Positions 52,640 through 60,938 of a stretch of 64,000 nt of DNA are shown here, piece after piece. The notes under the pieces are model-generated. The model was not told where the DNA came from, searched no databases, and was given only the letters and a program-made list of their open reading frames with translations. Made by a program: the position numbers and the translations under genes. Source of the DNA: Microterricola viridarii (lineage in GTDB: Bacteria > Actinomycetota > Actinomycetes > Actinomycetales > Microbacteriaceae); contig NZ_CP014145.1 in the NCBI RefSeq assembly GCF_001542775.1, positions 3,224,001 to 3,288,000 of the forward strand, read 5' to 3'. How positions within the stretch are numbered: the first letter of the stretch is position 1; the number at the start of each line of letters is the position of its first letter.

Positions 52640-53206
52640 ATGCACATGTTCTTCCGCACGATGATGCACATGCTGGTGTTCTCGCGGCTGAAGCCCCGCC
52701 TCGGCCACTACGACGTCGCCCGCACCAACTTCCGGGTGCTGCCGACCGACCTCGACATCCTGAACCACATGAACAACGGCGTCTACCTGTCGATCATGGA
52801 CGTCGCCCGCTTCGACATGCTCGTGCGCAACGGCGTCTGGGCGATCTTCAAGCAGCGCGGCTGGTACCCGGTCGTCGTCGCCGAGACGATCAGCTTCCGC
52901 AAGTCGCTTGAGCCGTGGATGCGCTTCAGTATCGAGTCGCGCATCATCGGCTACGACGACAAGGCCGTCTACGTCGAGCAGCGCTTCGTGCGCCCGGATG
53001 CCGACGGCAACCCGGAGATCTACGCGCAGGGCTTCATCCGCGGCCGCTTCCTCAAGCGCAGCGGCGGCGTCGTGTCCATCGAGGATCTTCTGGACGCCGT
53101 GGGCGCTGTGCCGGAGGACATGGAGCTGCCGGAGTGGCTGCTGCGCTGGGCCCCGGATGTCGCCCTGCCGGCGACCCGCGCCGAGGCGCCGTCCGTCTGG
53201 AGCTAG
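52640..53206 (+). CDS. Thioesterase-family (hotdog-fold) protein
   Basis: 188 residues from ATG 52640. The hotdog-fold block is RVLPTDLDILNHMNNGVYLS (about 32-51), where the Asp and Asn-His region resembles the 4HBT active site. VVVAETISFRKSLEPWMRF follows. It probably hydrolyses an acyl-CoA; the closest general type is the THEM6-like/acyl-ACP thioesterase group. It stands alone behind the repeat mosaic. Confidence 0.85.
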   Translation: MHMFFRTMMHMLVFSRLKPRLGHYDVARTNFRVLPTDLDILNHMNNGVYLSIMDVARFDMLVRNGVWAIFKQRGWYPVVVAETISFRKSLEPWMRFSIESRIIGYDDKAVYVEQRFVRPDADGNPEIYAQGFIRGRFLKRSGGVVSIEDLLDAVGAVPEDMELPEWLLRWAPDVALPATRAEAPSVWS

Positions 53207-53278
53207 CCGCCCGATCGCCCAGGCCGCGGCCTTTATGACGAATCGGTAACAAAAACACCGTGTAATTTTGCCGGAGTG

Positions 53279-53307
53279 TTTACGGAAAAAATAAGCTCAC
53301 TTAGTGT
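53279..53307 (+). promoter_or_regulatory. Promoter of the ROK regulator gene
   Basis: TTTACG (53279-53284) and TAGTGT (53302-53307) are 17 bp apart, and the latter ends 7 bases before ATG 53315. An imperfect dyad (AACACCG ... CGGAGTGTT, 53254-53280) runs up to the -35 and may be the ROK operator. Confidence 0.6.
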
Positions 53308-53314
53308 TCCAAAC

Positions 53315-54574
53315 ATGTCCGAGCTCGAAGGTGCGCACGCCCTCGTGAGACGCACTCACGAGGAGCGGATTCTGCGTGCGCTGCGCGAGCTCGGCGCCCT
53401 CAGTCGGGCCGAGATCTCCGAGCGGGTCGCGCTCTCGCGCACCACGACCTCCGAGATCACGGCCGATCTGATTCAGCGCCGCGCGGTCATCGTGGTGGCC
53501 CCGGATGCCGCAGAGCGCGTCGGCCGCGGCCGACCGGCCGAACGCTTGGCACTGGACCCCGGCGCCGGGCAGGTCATCGGAATCGACTTCAGCCACGGCC
53601 GGGTGCACGCCGTCGTCGTCGACGCGAGCCAGCAGATCATCGCGGCCGGCGTCGCCGACTACGACACCGACTCCGCCTGGAGCGACCGCGCCGACATCGC
53701 CTTCGCGCTGCTGGAACGGCTCAAGGCCCAGCACGACGTGCACTACGGAGCGCTGCAGGGCATCGGCCTCGGGTTCCCCGGCCCGTTCTCGGCCAGCGGC
53801 GCCCGGCTCGCCCTCGGCCGGGACCAGCGCGACACCTCGGCCGTCGACGGCGCCAGGGAGCTGCTGAAGCGGTTCACCGAGCGCTTCGCGGCCCCGGTGC
53901 ACATCGACAACAACGCCCGCCTTGCCGGCCTGGCCGAGGCGATCTGGGGCGGCCAGACCGCCTCATCGAGCCTGCTCTACCTGCGCCTCTCGCACGGCCT
54001 CGGTGGCGGCCTCGTGCTCGGCGGCGCGCTCGAGACGGGTGCATCCGGCTACGCCGGCGAGATCGGCCACATCACGGTCACCGTTGACGGCCTGAGCTGC
54101 CGCTGCGGCAAGCGCGGCTGCCTCGAGACCATCGCCTCCATCCCCGCCGCGCTGGCCGAGTGTGCCCGCCGCGGCGCCCCGATCGCCGACCTGGACGCGC
54201 TGCGCAGCGCCGCGGACAACGGCGACCCCATCGTGACCGCCGTGCTGCGTGAGATCGGCGCCGCCGTCGGCCGCGTGCTGGGCGGCCTCGCCACAGCGCT
54301 CGACCCGGCCGAGATCGTGATCGGCGGCCCGCTCGCGCTCGCCGCCCCGATGATCGTCGACCAGGCCCGCGCCTCCATCGCCTACGAGCTGCTGCCGATC
54401 CCGCAGGCCGAGCCGACGGTGCGCGCCGCGACGCTCGGCTCCGACGACGGGGCCCGCGGTGCGGTGGCCGCGGTGCTGCGCCGCTCCTCGCTGCTCGAGC
54501 GCTACGACAGCTCACCGGCATCCGCCCGCACAGACTTCACGACGCCAGATTCACTGCAAAGGAGCACCACATGA
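53315..54574 (+). CDS. ROK-family transcriptional regulator
   Basis: 419 residues from ATG 53315. An N-terminal winged HTH ([20 protein letters not shown], about 20-39) is fused to a ROK sugar-kinase-like domain ([18 protein letters not shown]). The zinc site [10 protein letters not shown] is complete. The kinase motif NDAN is replaced (DNNARL), so the domain is probably a ligand sensor and not a kinase. The promoter geometry excludes the GTG at 53276. Its stop overlaps the ATG of a 17-residue ORF, placing it at the head of the ABC/sulfatase operon. The ligand is inferred to be a sugar derivative. Confidence 0.92.
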   Translation: MSELEGAHALVRRTHEERILRALRELGALSRAEISERVALSRTTTSEITADLIQRRAVIVVAPDAAERVGRGRPAERLALDPGAGQVIGIDFSHGRVHAVVVDASQQIIAAGVADYDTDSAWSDRADIAFALLERLKAQHDVHYGALQGIGLGFPGPFSASGARLALGRDQRDTSAVDGARELLKRFTERFAAPVHIDNNARLAGLAEAIWGGQTASSSLLYLRLSHGLGGGLVLGGALETGASGYAGEIGHITVTVDGLSCRCGKRGCLETIASIPAALAECARRGAPIADLDALRSAADNGDPIVTAVLREIGAAVGRVLGGLATALDPAEIVIGGPLALAAPMIVDQARASIAYELLPIPQAEPTVRAATLGSDDGARGAVAAVLRRSSLLERYDSSPASARTDFTTPDSLQRSTT

Positions 54575-54624
54575 TCGGCCGCAACGCACCCAGCTCGGAA
54601 CGGAAAGCGAGGTGCGTGCGATGA
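54571..54624 (+). CDS. Putative 17-residue leader peptide with a Cys near its end
   Basis: ATG 54571 encodes [17 protein letters not shown] and stops at 54624. It is preceded by a strong AAAGGAG at six bases spacing. Its start overlaps the ROK stop (ATGA) and its stop overlaps the permease start (ATGA), in a frame different from both. Small Cys-containing leader ORFs before sulfur-acquisition genes are known in actinobacteria, where translation stalling at Cys codons can couple downstream expression to cysteine supply. That role here is inference. Confidence 0.6.
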   Translation: MIGRNAPSSERKARCVR

Positions 54625-55469
54625 CCGCAACGGCCACGGCGCAGAGCCGCAGCATCATGACCGGCAGCCCCAGCACCAATGAGGCACCCCCCACGGTGGC
54701 TGAGAAGAAGAAGCGCCGCTCGGAGCGCTCGGGCAAGATGCTCGCGCTCAACATCATCTCGGTCGTCGCCGGCATCGGCATCTGGTGGGTGCTCTCGCTC
54801 TCTGGCTTCCGCCTGCCGACCCCGCCGCAGGTGCTGGAGCGCGCGATCCAGCTGATCGCCGACGGCACCCTGATCGCGGATGCCGGGGCCAGTCTCGGCC
54901 GCGTGCTCGCCGGGTTCGCCCTCGGCACCGCGCTCGCCATCCCGGTCGGCTTCCTGATGGGCTGGTACTGGGCCGCACGCGGCCTGATGGAGCCGTGGAT
55001 CCAGTTCTTCCGGACCATCCCGCCGCTGGCGATCATCCCGCTCGTGCTCGTCTTGATGGGCATCGGCGAGCAGCCCAAGATCTTCGTGATCTTCCTCGCC
55101 GCGTTCCTCTCCAGCGTGATCTCGACCTACCAGGGCGTCGTGAACGTCGACCGCACCCTCATCAATGCCGCCCGCGTGCTGGGCGCCAAGGACCCGGCGA
55201 TCTTCGCCCGCGTAGTGGTGCCGGCATCCACCCCGTTCATCCTGGTCGGAATGCGCGTGGGCCTCGGCGCCGCCTGGGCCACCGTCGTCGCGGCCGAGCT
55301 CATCGCCGCGCAGGTCGGCCTCGGCTACCGCATGCAGTCCGCACAGCTCTACTACGACCTGCCCACGATCTTCGTCGGGCTGATCACCATTGGAATCCTC
55401 GGCCTCCTCATGGACCGCATTCTGCTGTTCGCCGAAATCAAGCTCACCGGATGGCAGGAACGTCGATGA
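54621..55469 (+). CDS. ABC permease, SsuC/TauC type
   Basis: 282 residues from ATG 54621, with GAGGTG upstream. A polar N-terminus of about 40 residues is followed by six helices. The EAA-type loop is visible ([24 protein letters not shown]), along with [20 protein letters not shown] near the end. This is the nitrate/sulfonate/taurine permease family. It forms the importer with the next two genes. Confidence 0.93.
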   Translation: MTATATAQSRSIMTGSPSTNEAPPTVAEKKKRRSERSGKMLALNIISVVAGIGIWWVLSLSGFRLPTPPQVLERAIQLIADGTLIADAGASLGRVLAGFALGTALAIPVGFLMGWYWAARGLMEPWIQFFRTIPPLAIIPLVLVLMGIGEQPKIFVIFLAAFLSSVISTYQGVVNVDRTLINAARVLGAKDPAIFARVVVPASTPFILVGMRVGLGAAWATVVAAELIAAQVGLGYRMQSAQLYYDLPTIFVGLITIGILGLLMDRILLFAEIKLTGWQERR

Positions 55470-56275
55470 CCACCAACACCCTTCAGCCCGTCGCCAATGC
55501 CGCCAAGATCTCGGTGCGCGGCGTCACCAAGATCTTCCCGCTCGGCAACGAGGAGTTCACCGCCCTCGACAACGTCTCGCTCGACGTCGCCGACAACGAG
55601 TTCGTCACCATCGTCGGCCCGTCCGGCTGCGGCAAGTCGACCATGATGAACGTGCTCGCCGGCCTCGAGACCGTCAGCACCGGGCAGGCCCTCGTCGACG
55701 GCGTCGCCGTGGACGGCCCCGGCCCGGAGCGCGGCGTGATCTTCCAGCAGTACGCGCTGTTCCCCTGGCTGACCGTGCGCAAGAACGTCGAGTTCGGCCT
55801 GAAGACGGCCAAGGTGCCGCGTGCAGAGCGCCGCGCCCTCGCCGAGCACTTCATCAATCTGGTCGGCCTCAGCGACTTTGCCGACGCGCTGCCGAAGATG
55901 CTCTCCGGCGGCATGAAGCAGCGCTGCGCCATCGCCCGCGCCTACGCCGTGAACCCGTCGATCCTGCTGATGGACGAGCCGTTCGGCGCCCTCGATGCCC
56001 TCACCCGGGTCAAGCTGCAGGAGCAGCTGCTCGAGACGTGGAGCCAGGAGAAGCGCACCGTCGTGTTCATCACGCACGACGTCGACGAGGCCGTGTACCT
56101 GGCCAACCGGGTCGTCGTGATGGCGGCCCGCCCCGGCCGCATCCACGAGATCATCGACGTCGACCTGCCCTACCCGCGCACCGAGGACATGCGGCTGAGC
56201 CCCGAGTTCACCGCCCTGCGCAACCGGGTCTGGCACGCCGTCTACCACCAGCCGGGCGTGAACACCGCCCACTAG
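55466..56275 (+). CDS. ABC transporter ATPase, SsuB/TauB type
   Basis: 269 residues. Walker A is [11 protein letters not shown], the signature is [14 protein letters not shown], Walker B is [13 protein letters not shown] and the switch is [14 protein letters not shown]. It is the sulfonate/nitrate-type importer ATPase. It overlaps the permease gene by 4 bp. The next gene lies 107 bp downstream. Confidence 0.95.
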   Translation: MTTNTLQPVANAAKISVRGVTKIFPLGNEEFTALDNVSLDVADNEFVTIVGPSGCGKSTMMNVLAGLETVSTGQALVDGVAVDGPGPERGVIFQQYALFPWLTVRKNVEFGLKTAKVPRAERRALAEHFINLVGLSDFADALPKMLSGGMKQRCAIARAYAVNPSILLMDEPFGALDALTRVKLQEQLLETWSQEKRTVVFITHDVDEAVYLANRVVVMAARPGRIHEIIDVDLPYPRTEDMRLSPEFTALRNRVWHAVYHQPGVNTAH

Positions 56276-56382
56276 AGCCCACCGAACGAACGAACGGACG
56301 CCGCCCAGCGCGGCATCCGCTCGTCAACAGCGCCACCACACCCTGCCGTCAACAGCGATGGCCCAAACCCCCAGGAGAAGCA

Positions 56383-57411
56383 ATGAAGCACATTTCCATC
56401 AAGCGCGGAATGATCGCAGCGTTCGCGGCGGCCGCCCTCGTCCTCACCGGCTGCGCCGCCGGTGACACCCCCGCTGCAGGCGGCGCCGAGAGCGCGGCCC
56501 CGGCCGAGAAGCCGATCGAGATCACCTTCGGCTACATCGCCGACTTCAACGGCGCCAGCGTGCACGCCATCGCCGACGAGCTCGGCCTGTGGGAGAAGTA
56601 CGGCCTCAAGGCCGAGACCCCGGTGTTCACCAACGGCCCGCTGCAGATCCAGGCGCTCGGAACCGGCGACCTCGACTTCGGCTACATCGGGCCGGGCGCC
56701 ATGTGGCTGCCCGCCTCCGGCCAGGCCAAGGTCGTGTCGGTCAACGCCACCGGCAACGGCGACCGCGTGATCGCCCAGCCCGGCATCACCTCGATCAAGG
56801 ATCTCAAGGGCAAGAAGGTCGCCGTTCCCGAGGGAACCTCCGGCGACATGATCCTGAACCTCGCACTCGAGTCGGCCGGCATGACCATGGCCGACGTTGA
56901 GAAGGTCGCCATGGACCCGGCCACCGCCGTTGCCGCGTTCGCATCCGGCCAGGTCGACGCCGCCGGCCTCTGGTACCCGCTGATCAGCACGATCGAGACG
57001 CAGGTTCCCGACCTGGAGATCCTCGCCTCCAACGACGACTTCAAGGACACGGTCGCCTTCGCCTCCGGCTTCGTCGGAGCCAACGAATTCGTCGCCGAGA
57101 ACCCAGAGGCCACGACCCGTGTGCTGCAGGTCGTGCGCGAGGCCCTCGACTACCGCGCCGCCAACCTCGACAAGGTCATCGCCCTCACCGCGAAGATGAT
57201 GAAGCTCGACCCGGAGGTCGTCAAGACCGACGCCGGCAACGTCACCTACTACACGGCGGCCGAGCTCGACGCGCTCATCGCGGACGGCACCGTCGAGAGC
57301 TGGCTCACCGGCATGAACAACTACTTCGTCGGAGCAGGCAAGGTCACCGACCCGGCCGAGCCCTCCAGCTACTTCACCGGCGATCTGTTCGTCGCAGCAG
57401 GCACGAAGTAG
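56383..57411 (+). CDS. ABC solute-binding lipoprotein, SsuA/TauA type
   Basis: 342 residues. A lipoprotein signal peptide ends at Cys24 (LVLTGC). The mature protein has ITFGYIADFNGASVHAIADE, LGTGDLDFGYIGPGAMWLPA and VAVPEGTSGDMILNLAL, the type-2 periplasmic fold of sulfonate/aryl-sulfate binders. AGGAGA precedes the start. In this operon the ligand is probably an organosulfur compound that the sulfatase then cleaves or that results from its action. Confidence 0.93.
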   Translation: MKHISIKRGMIAAFAAAALVLTGCAAGDTPAAGGAESAAPAEKPIEITFGYIADFNGASVHAIADELGLWEKYGLKAETPVFTNGPLQIQALGTGDLDFGYIGPGAMWLPASGQAKVVSVNATGNGDRVIAQPGITSIKDLKGKKVAVPEGTSGDMILNLALESAGMTMADVEKVAMDPATAVAAFASGQVDAAGLWYPLISTIETQVPDLEILASNDDFKDTVAFASGFVGANEFVAENPEATTRVLQVVREALDYRAANLDKVIALTAKMMKLDPEVVKTDAGNVTYYTAAELDALIADGTVESWLTGMNNYFVGAGKVTDPAEPSSYFTGDLFVAAGTK

Positions 57412-57437
57412 CCCAGTAGCAGCACATTTCTGTGAGA

Positions 57438-57483
57438 CACGGATGCCGCAGCGCCAGCGCCTGCTGGCCCTGCGGCATCCGTG
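57438..57483 (+). terminator. Long hairpin between binding protein and sulfatase genes
   Basis: CACGGATGCCGCAG (57438-57451) pairs perfectly with 57470-57483. The interior holds a second perfect stem GCCAGC/GCTGGC around a 4-base loop. No T-run follows, so it may be an attenuator or an mRNA-processing/stability element that sets sulfatase level. Confidence 0.6.
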
Positions 57484-57523
57484 CGCCAGACCGCAGCACC
57501 GCTTCAGAACAGAACGAGAACCG

Positions 57524-58975
57524 ATGAAGACACCCAGCAAACGCCCAAACATCGTGCTGATCCTGACCGACGACCATGCCGCGCACGCGATCAGCGCCTA
57601 TGGCTCCGTCGTCAACCAGACGCCGCGGATCGATGAGATCGCCGCCGTGGGGCGCCGTGTCGACCACTGCTACTGCACCAACGCGCTGTGCACACCGAGC
57701 CGGGCGTCGATCCTGACCGGGACGCACAGCCACGTGAACGGGGTGACGACGCTGGACACCCCCATTGACGCCTCACAGACGACGTTCGTCTCGCTGCTCA
57801 AAGAGCAGGGCTACCGCACCGGCATCGTCGGCAAGTGGCACATGGGCGAGGGCGAGGGGCACGACCCGCAGGAGTTCGACTACTGGGCCGTGCTGCGCGA
57901 GCAGGGCGAGTACTTCAACCCGCAGATCCTCAGTGCCGAGGGCGTTCGCATCGAGCCCGGCTACGCCACCGACATCATCACCGACCTCTCGATCGACTGG
58001 GTGGACTCGCTGGAGGGCGACGAGCCGTGGTGCCTGCTGATCCACCACAAGGCGCCGCACCGCTCCTGGGAGCCGGACGAGAAGCACCAGGGCATGTACG
58101 CCGGGCAGCAGATCCCGGTGCCGGCCACGTTCGACGACGACTACGCCGGCCGCTCCAGCGCCGCCAAGCACGCCACGATGCGCGTCGCCGAGTACCTCAC
58201 CATGGCCGACCTCAAGGTCCTGCCGCCGGAGGGGCTCACCCCCGAGGAGCTCGGGCTGTGGAAGTACCAGCGGTATATGGAGGACTACCTGGCCTGCGTG
58301 GCCTCCGTCGACGACAACGTCGGCCGGGTCATCGACTGGCTGCGTGCGCGCGGCGACTTCGACGACACACTGCTGATGTACACGTCGGACCAGGGCTTCT
58401 TCCTCGGCGACCACGGCTGGTTCGACAAGCGGTTCATGTACGAGGAATCGATCCTGATGCCGCTCGTGCTGAGCTACCCGAACGCGATCGAGCCCGGCGA
58501 GCCGCTCAAGCAGATGGTGACGAACGTCGACTTCGCCCAGACGATCCTCGACGCGGCCGGGGTCGAGCCGGCCGAGCGGATGCAGGGCGTGAGCTTCTGG
58601 CCGCAGCTGACCCACTCGCCGGACGCCCCCACCCGGGACGGCGTGTACTACCGCTACTACGAGAACGACGACCAGCACCACCACGCGCTGGCGCACTACG
58701 GCATCCGCACCGAGCGGTACAAGCTGATCTACTTCTACAACGACGGCATGGGCCTGCCCGGCAGCTCGGAGCACACCTACCCGCCCGAGTGGGAGCTCTA
58801 CGACATGGCGCTCGACCCCGAGGAGCTGGTGAACGTCTACCACTCGGCGGAGTACGCACACGTGATCGACGAGCTCACGGCCCAGCTGTGGCAGCTGCAG
58901 GCATCGCTCGGTGACGAGCCGCACCACAGCCAGCCGGTGCCGGCCCGACTGCGCGCGGCCGAGCCGGCTGCCTAG
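57524..58975 (+). CDS. Type I (formylglycine) sulfatase
   Basis: 483 residues. It hydrolyses a sulfate ester or sulfamate. Metal-site Asp residues are in NIVLILTDDHAAH (about 9-21). The modification motif is CTPSRASILTG (Cys56 would become formylglycine), and GKWHMGEG and YTSDQGFFLGDHGWFDKRF complete the active site. There is no signal peptide, so it acts on imported substrate in the cytoplasm. The closest general type is the N-sulfoglucosamine/choline-sulfatase-like S1 group. No formylglycine-generating enzyme is encoded in this window. Confidence 0.93.
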   Translation: MKTPSKRPNIVLILTDDHAAHAISAYGSVVNQTPRIDEIAAVGRRVDHCYCTNALCTPSRASILTGTHSHVNGVTTLDTPIDASQTTFVSLLKEQGYRTGIVGKWHMGEGEGHDPQEFDYWAVLREQGEYFNPQILSAEGVRIEPGYATDIITDLSIDWVDSLEGDEPWCLLIHHKAPHRSWEPDEKHQGMYAGQQIPVPATFDDDYAGRSSAAKHATMRVAEYLTMADLKVLPPEGLTPEELGLWKYQRYMEDYLACVASVDDNVGRVIDWLRARGDFDDTLLMYTSDQGFFLGDHGWFDKRFMYEESILMPLVLSYPNAIEPGEPLKQMVTNVDFAQTILDAAGVEPAERMQGVSFWPQLTHSPDAPTRDGVYYRYYENDDQHHHALAHYGIRTERYKLIYFYNDGMGLPGSSEHTYPPEWELYDMALDPEELVNVYHSAEYAHVIDELTAQLWQLQASLGDEPHHSQPVPARLRAAEPAA

Positions 58976-58983
58976 CGCTCGGC

Positions 58984-60255
58984 TCAGCCGCGGCGGGGCC
59001 AGGCCTGCCAACCGCGGGGGAGTGCGGCGAGCGTGGCCGCCGCCGCATCCAGTCGCTCTTCGGGGATCGTCGTCGGGGCGCCGCCGTTGCCGCTTCGCCA
59101 CCCCGTCTGCGTGCCGCCCTCGTCGAAGCTGACCAAGCTGTACAGCGTCTCGCCGGCTGAGCCCAGCGGGAACTCCTCGGCGTAGCCGCCGCCGGCGACG
59201 CCGAGCACCAACTCCTCGACCTCGGCGGCCTGGTTCTCGGCCGTCTCGTCGCAGGCGTCGCAGCCGCAGATCGGGTACGGGAAGGTGTGCAGCAGTCCGG
59301 CCTCGACGAAGACGCCCGGAAAGTTCGTGAACGCGAAGCTGAGCGGTGCGGCATCCGGGTGCTCGGGGATGACCCGCACGAGCGCGGTCACGCCGTCTTG
59401 CGGGTGCAGCAGCGGCGGATCGAAGCCGCCGTCGGGGCCGGGCTGCTCGCGCCGCACCGTCACCGCGAATGCCCGCTCGAGGTGGTCGATCAACGCCTCG
59501 GCGACGGTGTGCAACCCGGCGAAGCGCTCGGGGTGGCTGACCGTGCTGTAGCTGTCGGGGTCTGGGCTGCCGGCGCCCCAGCGCTCGCCGTAGGGGATCC
59601 GCTGGCCGTCGTCGCCGCAGTACTCGGCAGCTGACAGCTCGGGTCGCGTGTACGTGGGGGCCCCGGATGGCGCAGGCGCCGGCGCGGGCCAGGCGCGCAG
59701 CCGGGCCTCCCGCTCCCGCTCCGCGGCCGCCTCGCGCGCATCGGCCTGCTCCGCGGCGGCCCACGCGCCCAAGGTCGCCGCGAGCTCCTCGACGGCGGGC
59801 GCGGGGGAGCCGGTTCCGTCGCCGTCGGCGGGCACCGGGGCGATCGCGTCCAGAATCCCGTCGATGTCGAAGCTCATCCGCCCGGCGCCGACCTCCGGCG
59901 TCCGGCCCGGTGCGGTGGCGCGCCAGTCGGCGTCGGTGCGCAGGGCGGCGATCGTGTTGCCGATGAAGATCGTCGTTGCCGAGCGCAGCCGCTCGTCACC
60001 GCGCAGGTCGGCGGCGTGCGCCCGGACGAAACGGAGCAGGGCGAGCGGGTCGCCGGCCAGCTCGACCGGGTCGACCCCGCGTCGCGCGGCGAACACGAGG
60101 AGCAGAGCGTAGCCCTCGACGTGGCGAACCGGGGCCGGGGTCACGGCGGGCTCCGCCTCCACGTCGCCGCTGAGGATCGCCCAGCCGAAACTCCCGTCGC
60201 CCGGCTCCGGCATCGGCTGCGCCGGCCCGTCGAACACGTCCTCATGCACGCTCAT
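58984..60255 (-). CDS. DUF6226-like protein of unknown function
   Basis: 423 residues, soluble. The C-terminal half (about 215-400) contains IPYGERWGAGSPDPDSYSTV, HPERFAGLHTVAEALIDHLE, FTNFPGVFVEAGLLHTFPYP and CGCDACDETAENQAAEVEEL, which I associate with DUF6226. The CGCDACDE cluster could bind metal. The N-terminal part (about 20-130) appears to be a separate helical domain, joined by an Ala/Glu-rich linker. TAGGCT ends 6 bases before the ATG. It converges on the sulfatase gene. Confidence 0.65.
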   Translation of the reverse strand: MSVHEDVFDGPAQPMPEPGDGSFGWAILSGDVEAEPAVTPAPVRHVEGYALLLVFAARRGVDPVELAGDPLALLRFVRAHAADLRGDERLRSATTIFIGNTIAALRTDADWRATAPGRTPEVGAGRMSFDIDGILDAIAPVPADGDGTGSPAPAVEELAATLGAWAAAEQADAREAAAEREREARLRAWPAPAPAPSGAPTYTRPELSAAEYCGDDGQRIPYGERWGAGSPDPDSYSTVSHPERFAGLHTVAEALIDHLERAFAVTVRREQPGPDGGFDPPLLHPQDGVTALVRVIPEHPDAAPLSFAFTNFPGVFVEAGLLHTFPYPICGCDACDETAENQAAEVEELVLGVAGGGYAEEFPLGSAGETLYSLVSFDEGGTQTGWRSGNGGAPTTIPEERLDAAAATLAALPRGWQAWPRRG

Positions 60256-60261
60256 GGGCCG

Positions 60262-60267
60262 AGCCTA
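60262..60267 (-). promoter_or_regulatory. Leaderless-type -10 box of the DUF6226-like gene
   Basis: TAGGCT on the complement, 6 bases before the ATG at 60255. Confidence 0.5.
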
Positions 60268-60324
60268 GCCCCGAAGCGGCCGAAGCCGACCCGGTCGGCT
60301 CACTCGCCCCGGCGGGAGTCGCCC

Positions 60325-60364
60325 CTCCCGTTGGCTCGAGGGAGCGCCAGCGACCGAAGCCAAC
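60325..60364. repeat. R1 palindromic repeat, isolated copy
   Basis: Reads CTCCCGTTGGCTCGAGGGAG and continues to the complement of TTGGCTTCGG. It has the same element and CTCCCG flank as in the 52.3-52.5 kb mosaic, in the opposite orientation. Confidence 0.75.
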
Positions 60365-60445
60365 GCGCGCGGGGCACTGTCGCAGCGGCATCCGCGATCG
60401 TACTGTTGAGCCAGCAGAAATCTTTGCCGCGATTTTCGGATGCCG

Positions 60446-60472
60446 TGTCGATCTGGGCCCTGCCCGTTCGAC
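60446..60472 (+). promoter_or_regulatory. ECF42-type promoter of the DGPF-sigma operon
   Basis: TGTCGA (60446-60451) and CGAC (60469-60472) are separated by 17 bp. This matches the bipartite motif I recall being described for ECF42 sigma factors in Streptomyces (TGTCGA at -35, CGA/TC at -10). It implies autoregulation by the sigma factor encoded downstream. Confidence 0.65.
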
Positions 60473-60521
60473 GTCTAGGTATGAGGCGGTTCTGCCTCGC
60501 ACCGATCGAAAGGGAACGACC

Positions 60522-60938
60522 ATGAAGTTCATGATGCTGTTGCAGTCCGACGAGTCGAACTCCGTCACCAACGGGCCGGACGACGACGCGCTCAACCGGA
60601 TGGGCAGGTACAACGAGGAGCTCATCAAGGCCGGCGTCATCCTGGCCGGCGAGGGCCTGCACCCGACCTCGGAGGGCGTGCGCCTGACGTACGACGGCGA
60701 CGACCGCACCGTGGTCGACGGCCCGTTCACCGAGTCGAAGGAGCTGCTCGCCGGCTTCTGGATCATCGATGTCGCTTCCAAGGAGGAGGCGATCGAGTGG
60801 GCCAAGCGCATCCCGATCCCCGAGGGCCAGGTCGAGGTGCGCCAGGTGTTCGAGCTCGCCGACTTCGACCAGAGCAACGAGTACGTGCAGAAGGAGAAGG
60901 TCTGGCGCGAGGAGATGGGCACGTCGCGCACCGCGTGA
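60522..60938 (+). CDS. DGPF (YCII-related) domain protein
   Basis: 138 residues, small ferredoxin-like fold. It has the diagnostic VVDGPFTESKELLAGFWIID (about 65-84). These proteins are genomic partners of ECF42 sigma factors; their biochemistry is unclear. GAAAGGGA precedes the ATG. The stop overlaps the sigma-factor GTG (GTGA), so they are coupled. Confidence 0.92.
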   Translation: MKFMMLLQSDESNSVTNGPDDDALNRMGRYNEELIKAGVILAGEGLHPTSEGVRLTYDGDDRTVVDGPFTESKELLAGFWIIDVASKEEAIEWAKRIPIPEGQVEVRQVFELADFDQSNEYVQKEKVWREEMGTSRTA

